A stretch of 64,000 bases of DNA from positions 496,001 through 560,000 of the forward strand of contig NC_061127.1 of assembly GCF_905220365.1 (NCBI RefSeq), read 5' to 3'. Origin of the DNA: Vanessa cardui. Its lineage: Eukaryota; Arthropoda; Insecta; Lepidoptera; Nymphalidae. Each line of letters opens with the position of its first letter. Position 1 is the stretch's first letter. The translations under genes were made by a program, and so were the position numbers. The notes beneath the pieces were generated by a model. It did not search any database. It had not been told where the DNA came from and worked only from the letters and a program-made list of their open reading frames with translations. Positions 1 through 12,240 of this stretch are shown in pieces.

Positions 1-1141
1 CTCGACTACGATAACGTGTCGATTTGTCAGTAGAATTGTCGTCCAAGCTTATAGATCGCTCCGATCAATATTGATTATATAATAACTATCTTATAAAAGA
101 GGGTAGGTTAAATTATTTTTCCGTCTTTAAAAAAACCTTATTCAATTTGTTATGAAATGAATACAACTATTTAATAACTTAATTTAACTTAGACATCAAT
201 TCAATACCGATACAAACGGCAGATAAGTTGATATACATACTAAGCAATTTCTTATATTAAATGATTACACTTCTTGGCATATAACATATATGACACCGAC
301 AAACAACAATGTTGTTACGTCGTTGTTGGTTTACGTGCAAGTACAAGCGACATAACCGTGGTTGTTGATGTATTGTAAGGATTGTTAAAAAAAGCTTATG
401 ACGTGAATTTCTATGGGTATTTATGATCAGTTACCATCACGTGGCCTATTTGCCTATCCACCAAAAATAATATATACAAAAAAAAAAACAAAAAGTTCCT
501 AACAATAGCAGTTGTAAACTTATCGAATTGATATTACACATTAGTAAATTTTTTAAACAATTGAATGCCAAAACTATCTTGGCTCATGAATGTTGCGTGT
601 TGTGTCCACTTATTTTCAATTAAGCAAGTCATGAGGAAAAGGGCCGTCAAAGCTTCGGACACGTTCAAATAAAACAACCCCAAATGACTCCACGCAGTCA
701 CTAGACCAGCTAGTCCGGTCTAACGCACTAATGAGCGCAATTCATTTAATTGCTTCGAAAATAAAAGCTAAGACCGAGCTAAATTATGCTACTGTGATTT
801 CAAACGATTCCGTACGTGACATGCTATACGCTTTCCCCGTATATGGCCAAATATCAGAAGACCTGCCTCGTCCCCCGCACGTTTTTGACTTTCAGGCGAC
901 AGAGGGGAGGCTGCGTGACATTAGGCAGATAATGTTCCGTTCTGTCGAAAATGCAACGGTGTGCAGGCCAATGCAACCTGTCAAGACTCAAGTCACAAGT
1001 TCAAGAGCAGCCGCGCGAGCCGGCGAGTATCAGAAATACCGCAGCTTTCGCGTAGAACGCACGCGAACGGTTAGCGCGATCGAGCGGCGTGGATTCGTAA
1101 TTCAAATTTGAATTTTTAAACGAGTGTTTTTTCTTCTGTAC
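1..1141. other. upstream region of the secreted-protein gene
   Basis: Bases 1-600 are plain AT-rich DNA. From about 640 to 1090 GC content rises with many CpGs (for example GCCGCGCGAGCCGGCGAG at 1011-1028), consistent with a 5' regulatory region. A 126-codon frame at 731-1111 starts with ATG but has no recognisable domain. It may be a by-product of the GC-rich composition, or an alternative upstream exon. Confidence 0.4.
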
Positions 1142-1179
1142 TATAAGGTTTTTGCTGCCAGGTCGTCGGACAGTCAACG
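1142..1179 (+). promoter_or_regulatory. candidate core promoter (TATA box plus initiator) of the split secreted-protein gene
   Basis: A TATAAGG motif begins at 1142. Thirty bases downstream is an initiator-like ACAGTC whose A is at 1172, the spacing expected for an arthropod TATA/Inr promoter. Transcription from 1172 would leave an 8-base 5' UTR before the ATG at 1180, which is very short, so a further start upstream in the CpG-richer DNA at about 900-1100 remains possible. The assignment is inferred from motif spacing only. Confidence 0.45.
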
Positions 1180-1196
1180 ATGCAGAACTTTATAAG
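1180..1196 (+). CDS. first coding exon of a secreted protein (MQNFI plus two bases of the next codon)
   Basis: The ATG at 1180 follows CAACG and opens five codons (Met-Gln-Asn-Phe-Ile). The bases AG at 1195-1196 then come directly before the donor GTTAGT. Exons this short that carry only the start of a signal peptide are common in insect genes for secreted and cuticular proteins. The two leftover bases need an exon that supplies one base. The exon at 56360 begins with A, making AGA (Arg), and its next residues form a hydrophobic core, giving MQNFIRCAALLLAVVATCA. Phase and product fit, but the join is inferred from sequence alone. Other partner exons, or extra small exons in between, cannot be excluded. 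Confidence 0.6.
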
Positions 1197-1200
1197 GTTA

Positions 1201-3055
1201 GTTTCTCACAAATTAATTATTTTATTATATAAAATGTGCAAATAACAAAAAAATTAGAATCTATGATTTCCGTTATATATTGTTAAATTTTACATATGAC
1301 CTAAATAATAAAATTGTGTTTTGCCGTTTATGTGGTCAACCACACCAAAACAATAGCCTCTCGACGCAAACTTCCCATAATAAAGTCCGAAGTGTGGGAA
1401 TAATAAAAAGTCTATAATATGTCATTATTGTTATAAATAGAGGAAATAAATAATAACTCAAAAACGGTTTTCTTAAATATAATGTAGTTGTAATTTTTAA
1501 TTTATAATAAATTAAAATTTGTCTTAAAGTATTAGAATATTTTTTGCCCGTATTATACGCTCATTTTTTTCTTATCACAATTAAATAAATTTTAAAAAGC
1601 ATAATGTATTTTTGCTATAGATATATTCAATACATACATCATTGTATTGAAACATTCCGTTTGTACTTTGATAAGTACGTAGATTTCAACTGTAAACTTT
1701 AATCTACTAAAATAACTTAATTCAAATGATTGCAAATTCAAATAAGATTTTTGTAATCAGAATATATTATACGAAGTAAATAAAAATGCAAGGTTCCATT
1801 CCATAATTTTTTTTTTAACATATGCTAGGAATACAATTTAAAAAACTAAGTGACGTTTTTTTAAATGCAGTTCAGACTAGAACTTCCTTTTTCAAACTCA
1901 GCTAAAAAACTATGACAACAACTTCGGTGTCACTAATTACAGATGAAATAATTTTAACAGTAACGCATCGCATTTGAATAAAATTTTCCAGTTGTAATTT
2001 TTGTAGAAGACAAAATTGATTGGACTTAAGGTGTGAAAGGAACGGCTTGGAATTACATGTCAGATTGATTTATTAACAAGTGTAATACGGTAATACAGAG
2101 TGTAACGTCGCTGAGTGTTTATTACTAGGAAAATCATTAGTAAGGAAACGAGGGACCCAACATCTGTAATTGATTCGGTTAATCTATTCTTGTACATTTA
2201 AAATCGATCATAAACATTCTAAAATAATTGGATTTTTTTCTGATTGCGTTAATTTTCGTGAAAATAGATTGATACTAAATATAATTAAAATCAAAGCTAA
2301 AATATAATTCTAGTACTAATATTGAAATGGGCTTTTATAGAACTGGTAAACAAAATCAGTCTATACAGTATTAATATAAAAAAATACAAACACATCCTAT
2401 ACAAATAAATACTATTACATTTCTATGTAAAATATACTGCTTGGAAGTCAACAAACATTAGCTTCATTTTTTATTTTTCATATTAGATTTTTTATTATCT
2501 ATATATTCTCATATGAAATAATATGCCTTCTTTACCAATTTCTTTTTTTCAAATGATTTAGAAAAAAGAAACGTATATTTTAAATAAAAAATGTTTTATA
2601 TTATATGATAGATACATATGTTACTTCAAAGATACAATTTCGTATCTCATAAATTGTGGAAATACAAATCACTGCTATAAGTAATTTTGATGCACATATA
2701 AAACCTTATAATAATAATCATAATTATATTCAATCACTTTCTGATCTGACTGTCTGATCCGACTTTCTTTCACAATCGTAAATAAGAACTTCCAAATAAA
2801 TAATTTCAACACTCTTTTTAATAGGTACTAGCGTTTTGTAAAGGCAACATTTCCTTTCCAACTATCCTTGTGTTACAGCTCGTACTATGACAAAGTTCGT
2901 GACAATAGCCCAGGGCGTTGCTAAACATTACACTATGAACACAACCCTCCCCTATGAAGCTATTGAACTATCTTTTTGCAACAGATAATATATTACGTAT
3001 ATTATTTCAAACGGTTAAAATTAATAGCTTTAAAAAATTTAAAAAAAAATTAGTG
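1201..3055. other. intronic AT-rich DNA
   Basis: No coding frame, repeat family member or structured element was recognised. Confidence 0.6.
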
Positions 3056-3170
3056 TTACAGCCTGTGATTGTCTTAGGTTACCCATTCTAAACGATATAT
3101 TCCATCACGGTGGTCCGATGCGGGTTCATGGATACACGTGTCCCAGTGTACAATTGATTTCGGCAAAGAT
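3056..3170 (-). mobile_element. degraded tRNA-derived SINE, 3' part
   Basis: TTACAGCCTGTGATT and, further in, TCCATCACGGTGGTCCGATG and GGTTCATGGATACACGTGTC align loosely with the reverse complement of the SINE 3' body at 36153-36300. It is strongly diverged. Confidence 0.4.
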
Positions 3171-4309
3171 ACGCTGAACCATCATGGTTTTATGTCTAAC
3201 ATTGACACTAAGAATTATTAACCATTTCTTTATGAGCCTTCCATACACGCAATTACGTTTTGAATTCGCAGCATTGATTATGTTTTTTTCAAAACAAATT
3301 TGATACTATACCAAGTTCAAGTTATTTGTAATATCAAAAGACCTCGTTTGAAATTAAATGAAGTCGTAATAGCGAGTTATACTCCGCGTAACTCGATCCG
3401 TTTGAGTTTCATTGGCTTTATTAGGAAAACAACTTGGTATCGCTGCACGGATGAACAACTTTAAACTATGAAGTTCTGAACCCGAGTTCCACTTGAAAAT
3501 TGAATTATTAATAACAAATGTATTATATATTAGCGATCTGTGATGCCGATGTTGTTGAAGGGTTGTTTTTGTTGAATTACGCGCTATTTATGTTATGGTT
3601 ACTTGGTTTTATCAATCCATTACGTTGATTGGTAATTATGACGAGTTATAAATAAATATGTTAATAAAATAAAATATAATAAATATTTGTTTTTTTTATA
3701 AATTGTATGAAATCGTACAAGTTAGGTTGAATCGAACTTGGGATAAAATAACGCATTAATTATGTATTATCTATCGTTTCCTCCTTCAAAACAATTAAAA
3801 TACAAAGTTGTAGTACAACTACAACCAAATACAATAATTATATGTGTATATAATATATATCCACTATTTGTACTGCACCTATAATGAAATAATGAGTAAA
3901 ACGTCTACACTATGCAGTCTGCATGTAATTTAAAAACAGAACATTTCCCCAACATTAAAAATACACAAAATGAGAAAAATCCAAAGATCGTATTTCATTT
4001 CTTATGACGATACAATAGGGAACTTTTTCGCTTGAAACGTATGGTTTACGAAGTCGAAACAAGATTGTTATCTGTCCGAACCCTTTCAGCGTATTAAATT
4101 TCGTTTTAGCGTAATATTAAATTGTATTAGTTCGGAATTGAAGTGTAATATCGTAATGAACTCTGTATGGGTTTAGGTGTCCGGCAATTTGCTTGCTGCG
4201 GATTGGATTACGATGAAAGATAAGGGATTGCTTTGGTGTTAAAATTATACCGGCAATTTTACAAAGTGGTTAATAGTTTCTGTGAAAATAAAATAGTTAT
4301 ATTTTTGTT

Positions 4310-4510
4310 TATAACTTACCCGTAGTCGCCGGTGGCTTCGCTTGCGTTTAAGGGTGTTGGTTGTCAGCTGTTTGGCAAAAGAAGGCTATGTTCTTTCTTG
4401 AAGTTCAAGTTATCATAAATATCATCGAATTCTGTTCAGCGGTTTGGTCGTGAAAGAGCGACAAACAGACAGACAGACAAAGTTCCGTTCAGTTATAATA
4501 TAAATATAGA
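4310..4510 (+). mobile_element. LINE 3' tail of another RTE-like family
   Basis: Shows CGTAGTCGCCGGTGGCTTCG near the start, TTCAGCGGTTTGGTCGTGAA and GACAAACAGACAGACAGAC, then ends in TATAATATAAATATAGAT. This is the usual pattern of insect RTE-type 3' ends (a priming-like phrase, a CAGACAGA run, an AT-rich end). Confidence 0.55.
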
Positions 4511-5276
4511 TTAAATTGACTTCTTTTTTTCTATTTCGTCCAGCTTTTTCCTGTATATATTAAAGTTAGCTCTCTAGAAAAATCAGGATCTATCTATTTC
4601 TTTTCTGGTTGGTCAAAGATATTTGTTATCATGAATGTACCAATGTCAGTTAGTCTTCTCATGACACGTACCACAGAAGTAACTTAACATTAGTAACTTA
4701 TTTTGCTTCAAAACAATGCGCCTAGCGTGCGTTAGGTCACGACAATAGCTGAAGTGTTAATATCGAACCTGAGTTTTCACATCAGTCCGTGACACATAAC
4801 TGAACTGCTAAGATTTACTAATACTGACATAACCGAAAATTTAAGACATGGTTTACAACTATTTATTTGAACGACTATCAACGCGAAGCATCAGAAGATC
4901 TTTACCATCAAATGAAAATTGGCCTCATTTTGGTAACAATTTTTTTTAGACTTTTTTTCTCAATTATTCAAAGATTCAAAAGGTAATCATTTTATCCGAC
5001 AACAAAGTTATATACTTTAGAGCATTTAAGGCATGGAATTACTATTCAGATAAATTGAAAACACAGAATACTCGAAACTAGTCGCTGTGTTCACGGCTAT
5101 CAGCTCGTATTTACATTGCTCTCTTTATTTACAACCATAATATGCATGGGTTGTTAAAATAGCTTCGTTCCGCTTTTTGTGTATTTATTTTCGCTACACA
5201 CATTAAAATGCAATTCCAGCATCGTCATTAAAACAACCATTTATGAGATTAAATTGTTTGCTTGTGATAATGATAA

Positions 5277-5508
5277 TGGCCCAGTGGTTAGAACGCGTGC
5301 ATCTTAACCGATGATTTCGGGTTCAAACCCACGTAAGCACCACTATATATATATATATATGCTTAATTTGTGTTTATAATACATCATGAGGAAACCTGCA
5401 TGTGTCTAATTTTATCGAAATTCTGACACATGTGCATTACACCAACCCGCATTGGAACGGCGTGGTAGAATATATTTAGTGGGAGAGGAGTTGAAACCGA
5501 TTGGTTGA
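5277..5508 (+). mobile_element. tRNA-derived SINE, nearly full length
   Basis: The tRNA-like head shows an A-box region TGGCCCAGTGGTTAGAACGC and a B-box-like GGGTTCAAACC. A TA run follows (5343-5360), then the SINE body: GAGGAAACCTGCATGTG, ACCAACCCGCATTGGAACGG, GGGAGAGGAG. It has an internal deletion around the CTCGGCGGTGAAGG part and lacks the CCCAGCAGTGGGA end. The head is not a functional tRNA gene. Confidence 0.75.
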
Positions 5509-7263
5509 CTTATTTAGTATTAAAGGTTTAAAATTTTTCCAACATCCAATTATCGAGTGAGACGGGTCTGAAAGCCTGTCTTTTGATTAGGGCTGTGATG
5601 TGTTCATATTACCATTGTAAAAAATCGGCTCAATTGTAAATACATATAAAAATTATGTTATTTATTAATATACTCAGTACCGCTTTTAAATTTACACACA
5701 TGTCTGACTCACACAATAAATTAAAAAAGCATACAATTTTATTAATGGCAGACAGGCTGGCTGTTAGGACATGAAATTAAATCAAGAAGAATCGACAATA
5801 AGTTTAGTAGTTACTCACTGTCAACATTTCAAAAACATATACATAATATATTAATGAAATATCATTAATAGGTTCGGGGAGATAATCATCTAATTCTATG
5901 ATTTTATATCTCGTATTTATTGCAAACCTAAAAAGCTTGCAAAGGTTCTTCTGTGTCTCTCTAAAGGAGTCAAATGGAGGTTTAATAGCGGGGAAATCAA
6001 GTCGTTACTAGACAATTATATCGGAGCAGTTAATGCCGCATTATTTCACGATACGTTTTAAAATTGACCAATCTAAGATTTTTGCCCAATTATACAGCCC
6101 TATCCAATTATCCATCAGCAGTAATATTTTATGAGTCGTCCTGGGTGTAAGCCAACTGCGGGTACGGCGGAGAATTGCAGGCATTAAGTTTACGCTTCTG
6201 AATAATAGATACGGCTGCAGATAATCATCTGTTATTTCTAAATTTAAATTCTCGTTAACGATTAAAAAGATATTTCCTAAAGTTTAATAAATTATAAAAA
6301 AAATATTTACCGCTAATAATTATGTTTATTTATATTTTATCCTCAAATTGTATAAATTTAAGAATTTGCAAATATATGTAAACCAAGTTGACAAAGCCGA
6401 ACTATCGACCCTTGAAATTGATTTTGTTTAACTTAAATTCTTAATATAGTATTTATTTATTTAATTTGCGAACAACAAACAGTATAACAGCAAATAAATA
6501 ATATATAACAAGTAAACCAATCAAGTTTTACTCTAAAAACAAATGCAAATAAGAGGGAGAAAAGAGGTACACATAAATATAATAATTAAAAAATTCAGAT
6601 AATTAATTACAAGATATATTGCAGTTATGAACGACACATGTAATTATGTATCTGTGACAATAATTAAGACTCAAAAACAACCACTTCTATAGCTTTGAAT
6701 AATAACGGTTGGGACATATCTTCTTGGCGTTAATGTGTCCAAAACAGACCGCCAGTTCGTATAACGTCACCTTAGTTCAATAACCTACCAATTAAAAAAC
6801 ACTTCACTGCATACGAAGAAGACATAAACATATCTTAGAAATCAATGAGAACCTCATTCTAAAACACCTAAACCATTAAAATTGCTTTAATGACAGCAGG
6901 TTATATGTTCTTCGAAGCCATAAAAATGTACGGTTCATGCACATTTCCGGACATCGCAGACTAAATATTTGATAATTAATGTCACGGCATCAAGGTTACA
7001 AAACAGTTAGTGTATAGCAGTAATAGTTTTAAAATTTATTATAGGAAGCGATATGAGAAACTCCGCAACCTCCGGTAATACTGTGTTAATGTAAGATGTA
7101 GAAACGATTTCTTTCACCGCCAACCATGGGACCAACATATAAAGTCTCATGTGCGGTTAGCTTGTAATGATGTCTCACTCGTAATTCATTCGCTGTTTAT
7201 TGGTGATTTTAGAATAAATAATAAATTTTAATTGTACAAAAACCTTATCAACATTTTAATTTC

Positions 7264-7442
7264 ACTTTTTTTAATGACGGTACGTGAACAGCCAGTTGGG
7301 TCACCTGATGGTAAGTGTCCACTACTTATAGATATTTGCGTCATGGTCGTCATCATAAACGACCACCCTTGGCAACTTATCTCTATATCCCTTGTATTTG
7401 TAGTTACACTGGCTCAGGCACTCTATAAAACCGAATCACCAC
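7264..7442 (+). mobile_element. promoterless 250-290 bp repeat, partial
   Basis: Contains GGGTCACCTGATGGTAAGTG, CACCCTTGGCAACTTATC and GTAGTTACACTGGCTCAGGC. The complete form is at 60860-61151. It has no A/B box, so its mobility class is unknown. Confidence 0.6.
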
Positions 7443-7636
7443 TATTTACGAATGCTTAATTTGTGTTTATAATTCATCTCATACTGGGCGGTGAAGGAAA
7501 ATATCGTGAGGAAACCTGCATGTGTCTAATTTCATCGAAATTGTGTGTGGAACAGCGTGGTAGAATATGTTCCAAACCCTCTCCTTAATGGAAACTCCTC
7601 TTATCCCAGCAGTGGGAAATTTATAGGCTATTACTT
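7443..7636 (+). mobile_element. tRNA-derived SINE, lacking the tRNA head
   Basis: Starts at GAATGCTTAATTTGTG and runs through GGCGGTGAAGGAAAATATCG and GAGGAAACCTGCATG to TCCCAGCAGTGGGAAATTTA. It directly follows a fragment of the promoterless repeat family. Confidence 0.7.
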
Positions 7637-7639
7637 TAC

Positions 7640-8371
7640 TTTAACACTTGACGGCATGGCTCTTTGTATTTACTTGGGTAAACAAGTACACGCACTTATT
7701 AATCCTCATTTATGCAAGATATTACTGAATTTAAATCTTCTTGGTTAGAGTGTCGATTCTATCGGAAAAGAACTGCAAAATATGGAATAGTTAATATTAC
7801 GACCACTAAATTAAACACTAAATATCTTGAAAATTAGCAAATAATGACGTCCTATTATCATCGAAACAGTTGACAAAAATGAGGAATACTAATATTACAA
7901 GCACATTATTTTCTCTATGATGTTTGAAGTTTAAGATGCCTTTAATATATTGCTACTCACTATGTTTAGGTTCTAAACAAACAAAATAGTAGAGAAATAT
8001 TTCAAGTACTGTCCAGACGAGCCCGCTGGCCCTTACAATTTAAAAATTTAGGCCAATTCAATAATAATACGTCGGTGTCTTTAAAATATTTAACTGTTTG
8101 AATTAAATGGTGTATATTGTTGCGTGTGGGCCGGCGTTCGCGGAATCCCGGGATTGAATCGCGTGTCCGGGACGCGTCACGTGCTAACAGATACATCACT
8201 AATGACTGCACCGACGCAATGACTTTTTGTATCAGCGCGCTTCAATCGACTTTAATAGCTTTTATGCTGTTTGTGTATTTCTTTTATAAAATTTACTTGC
8301 GCCCAGTAAGTATTTAGTGTTCGCAAAGAACGGGAAGGGATTAGTATGCCGTTTTTGTTATTTAAATAAAT
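7640..8371. other. intronic DNA with a CpG-rich island at 8117-8230
   Basis: The island (TGGGCCGGCGTTCGCGGAAT, CCGGGACGCGTCACGTGC) stands out sharply from its AT-rich flanks. It contains GGAATCCCGGGATTGAATCG, loosely like a tRNA B-box arm. No gene assigned. Confidence 0.4.
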
Positions 8372-8604
8372 ATTGGACAACATCACATACATTACCCTGA
8401 TCCCAGTGTAAGTAGCTAAAGCACTGGTGTTATGGAAAATCAGAAGTTACGACGGCACCACCAACACTCAGACCCAAGATAACGTAGAAAAGTAATGAAC
8501 ATTTTTTACAACGACTCGGCCGGGAATCGAACCCGGGAATACTGAGTGATGTACTCATGAAAACCGGTATATGCACTACTCGACCGTGGAGGTCGTCAAT
8601 GTCG
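8372..8604 (-). mobile_element. second tRNA-derived SINE family, full length
   Basis: In reverse complement: head GACCTCCACGGTCGAGTAGT (A box) and CCCGGGTTCGATTCCCGGCC (B box), then CTACGTTATCTTGGGTCTGA, GATTTTCCATAACACCAGTG, TTTAGCTACTTACACTGGGA and TGATGTTGTCCAATATTT. The same body occurs at 35342-35532. Confidence 0.75.
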
Positions 8605-10007
8605 CGATTGGGGAAGTAGAGCTGAAGATCGAGTTAAGGGGCGTGCTATAAAGACTGACAAGAGCTGTAGATGGTGACGATGTTGATAAAGATACTAATA
8701 ATTGTATATTACAGTTCTCCTCTTGGTTTAAAGCGGCGTTTTGACTCTTAGACTACACTGGTCTGATACAAATATATACAAGGCAAGCAACCTTTCAATA
8801 ACCGTACACGAGATGAAACACAAATATAAATTATAAACATGAAAATCAGTAGTCTTGGTTTGAACCCGGGAGTCACGATTCATGTATTTTATCCATTGGA
8901 CCACGTCCCTTGGATACTAAAATGTTATATTAACTATAATGATATTTTACGTATCATTGTACACCTATATAGTAAACGTTTATATAATTATTTGACGATG
9001 ACATATTCAAAAATGGAATTATTAAAAAAAAAAACAAAAGTCAATTACTTTACAGCCAGTAACAGAATAAATTATACGACATTCAAGTTTAAAAACTAGT
9101 CGTCATAATAAAACAGATCTATAAAATTTAAAACAAATTATTCTTGCTCTTGGAAGCAATGCACTCATTTATAATCGTCCGCATCTTCATTTGAAGTTTA
9201 TTCGAAATTTAAAGCTTTACCGTTAACATAACATTAGTTTAAAAAAAAAAAAACTTGAATTCACCAATCGGAATGAATAAGATTCCTGAATATACGAGTA
9301 CAAAGAATTGCTTTTTTGCCATGAATACAACAAATTAAAGAAACTGAAATTGATCTCGGTGTACAGATGTACTAACATCATTGTTATTAAAAAAAAAAAC
9401 AAAAATCATTTTATTTACATCGTTCGATTTTTAAAAATCATAACGTTCTTATATTCATTCGAAGTAGAAATAGGTTTCGTTTTGAAACATTCGAACACCA
9501 AGTTACCTTTTCAATTTATTAGAAATTTAAATAAATTACAACAAAAAAAAAATATATAATATTGTGATATTTTTTAAAAATGCGGTCTAGTGTGAGTTGA
9601 TTTTCGGTAGGTGGTGGGCTTAGATAGATAGATAGTGTTTCGTATAGTTATGATTAAGGAAATCATAAAATAAATACTTCAAAATTTATAGATTAAATAG
9701 TTTCAAGTATAATAAGTGGAGATTTATTTGTATTTAGTTTGCTTATTATTAAAAGTAGATGTGTCAATTACCACGTTACAAGTTAGTATAAAATATTTAT
9801 ATTGTGTGATATCTTTATATCGTTTCACTTTCAAAGTTGCTATTTTTTCCAATGTAAAGTGCTTCTCTTGAAACTATATATTTTTTAATGCTTCAGTAAG
9901 TCTTAAACGTCTGTTTTTATATATTCCAGCGTACGCAAAGCAATGCGTATTTATTTGTATTCCTTTCATGTTTTCCGCCTCAACATAAATTATTTAGTTC
10001 ACAATTT

Positions 10008-10040
10008 CAAATAATTCTAGAAACTTTCTAGAATTATTTG
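10008..10040. repeat. perfect 16-bp palindrome with 1-base centre
   Basis: CAAATAATTCTAGAAA (10008-10023), C, then its exact reverse complement (10025-10040). Such a tight inverted repeat would extrude as a cruciform or cause replication slippage. No flanking element was found. Confidence 0.7.
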
Positions 10041-10370
10041 CCACCAAGAGCAATGTAAACGGATTTTTTTTCGTGGACTCTCATTAACTCAGCTTTATAA
10101 AATATATTAAACGATATATCAATTTAAAGTTACCAACATATAAAATAAAATTAAACCTAACCGTATCTGAATTCCGTTAAAACGTTATCAAAACAGAGCT
10201 GTTGACTCATAAATTCCAGCTAATTCCAATTTTTAGGTAAAGTTTCAAAAATTGTTGCCAATGAGGCGAACTCTGCGGTTAACTAAAACAGCACTAACAT
10301 TGGAAGCTTTGAGAGGATTTACAATATGTTGGAATTGTATGCATGTAGTGAGCGGTCAGAGGACAGTTTT

Positions 10371-10390
10371 GTGTGTGTATGTGTGTGTGT
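10371..10390. repeat. GT microsatellite
   Basis: GTGTGTGTATGTGTGTGTGT; one interruption. Confidence 0.8.
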
Positions 10391-10893
10391 CTTTGAAGTC
10401 AAATAGTTGAATACGATATTTACCGTTTATTAACAGTTTTCTCATGATATTTCAATGAATTTTCTTGATACTTTACGACTTGATGTTTCATTGACCTCAT
10501 GTATGAGAAACAAGTGTTCTTTTAATGGTCAATTTTTCTAAACTATTTTCGTAATGTTTATATTACACGATTATTTCAATGTTTAAAAAAACAGATACTT
10601 ATGCTTTATATATACTATTATAATGTATTTAGATATATTATTTAAATAAACTCGTCTTAATAATTCAGGCAATCATAGTCTACAGTATCGACAACACTTG
10701 CACGTCTAAGACTTTAGGTTTTCTATCATTCATCCGTCTGTATGTAAATATTACTATATTTTATTCTGTGTGTAAATATTATAAGGTTAGATATACCGAT
10801 TTCTCCACAGTCACACACATAGACATCCATGAAAAAATCTTATGAACATATAAATGTATAATATCCACACAAATCAATTATTGAGCAAATATT

Positions 10894-10936
10894 TATTTAA
10901 TTCATATTTGTATATATTTAAGGATTTAATGTTATT
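10894..10936 (+). mobile_element. 3' tail of the same LINE as at 27.4 kb
   Basis: ATTTAATTCATATTTGTATA continuing to TATTTAAGGATTTAATGTTATTA matches 27393-27436 apart from the GGA/CAC difference in the middle. It is a strongly 5'-truncated insertion. Confidence 0.4.
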
Positions 10937-11980
10937 ATTGAGTTAACTTATATTAAGCACATATATTTTCTTATATAACTTCTTCATAGTTAAACTATTA
11001 ATATTATAATAATATTAAAGTATTAATCGACCTTATCTTCAGCCAATACATGCGGATTGCTTCATCGGCCCGGGAGCAATTAATTATTATTTATCAAGTA
11101 ACTTCTCAGGTTTAATTTATTTGCTCCAAGTGCAGCTTCCACGCAACACTTCTATGCAAATCTTGTTTCAGACTAGCCATTTTATAACATGTACATGTAA
11201 TAACTTATTTATTAACCTTTGAAGCGCATTCAGTGAAGCATTACGATATATAACCAGCTAGTACTTTTTATAACTCCGTCTGAGATGTTGCCTGAAGTTT
11301 TTCTGTCGATAAGTGTAACACCTATATTGAATAAAGGTTTTCGACATTGAGCAAAAATATTAGAAAATATAAAAAGTTAAAGTTATATAAAAAGTTCAAC
11401 GAATTATCAAATTTATCGATTTCTAATTTTTAGTTTAACCCATGTTTTGAAGCTACAGGCACAAAGTTGATAACTTCAAAATTCTCGTAATTTATAATAA
11501 AAATTTCTTACGATGCCATCGTCTATGGACGGTGGACCATCTATCATTACTATTTGTATGTAGGTAAACCCCATCATTTGGACATAGTAATTATTTTGTG
11601 TACCTTGCAAGAGATTACAGAAGTTAAATAAATTACAGTTATAAATTTAACCAATATAACATACACTTAAATATTGCTTAACTAATATCCATTAAAGACG
11701 TTTTTCAACATTATAAAAGTAACATTTTTATATGAAAAGTAGAGCTAAGCGCATTCGCCACGATAAGTAATGACTTTAATAATATTAATGCACAATTATG
11801 CTTAGCGAGTGTCAGGTTACCAGAGAAAAAAACCTGAGCTGACTCCACTTATTTTATAAATCCAAATCCATCAATCCTTTGATACTGTTACTCGGATAAT
11901 TGTAATGCATTAACCGACGCTGTATTATTACAATTGTTATTGATCTTCGCCCCTAATCGATTTGACACTTAATATTGTCA

Positions 11981-12240
11981 ACTAGCGACCCTCCTCGGCT
12001 TCGCACGGCTCCAATACTAAATATTCTACAGAATTTGTTTATTTACGACATCACATTAGAAACTTCTAAAATTATCAGTGTTTCTTTACTGTATTGTCTA
12101 TATATTATATACCAAAACGTTCCTCTGGAATCAGTCTATCTATTAAAAAAACCGCATCAAAATCTGTTGCGTAATTTTAAAGATCTAAGCATACTGTATA
12201 CATACAGCGGTAAGCGACTTTATTTTATACCATGTAATGA
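11981..12240 (+). mobile_element. RTE-like LINE tail (non-coding 3' fragment)
   Basis: Runs from ACTAGCGACC through ACAGAATTTGTTTATTTACG and CCGCATCAAAATCTGTTGCG to TTTTATACCATGTAATGA. This repeat recurs at least seven times in the window. I recognise it as a common 3' fragment in butterfly genomes and assign it to an RTE-type LINE by inference. The 97-codon frame it contains is not a gene. Confidence 0.75.

Larger units (their letters stand above)
3175..7260. other. intronic AT-rich DNA apart from the LINE tail and SINE listed
   Basis: Outside 4310-4510 and 5277-5508 I see no genes and no other repeat-family member. Confidence 0.55.
8605..11980. other. intronic AT-rich DNA
   Basis: Contains the palindrome at 10008, the GT run at 10371 and the LINE tail at 10894. 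Small AT-rich frames (8839-9099, 9308-9559) are made almost entirely of Lys/Asn/Ile codons and are not genes. Confidence 0.55.

Noticed and set aside
731..1111. 126-codon frame as a protein-coding gene
   Set aside because: No domain, no splice partner and no downstream signal. It lies in the CpG-rich promoter region, where stop codons are rarer, so it was kept only as an observation.
5277..5340. tRNA gene
   Set aside because: It is the tRNA-like head of a SINE: no cloverleaf with proper acceptor pairing, and a repeat body follows. The same holds for heads at 8540-8604, 22935, 36365-36436 and 52836.
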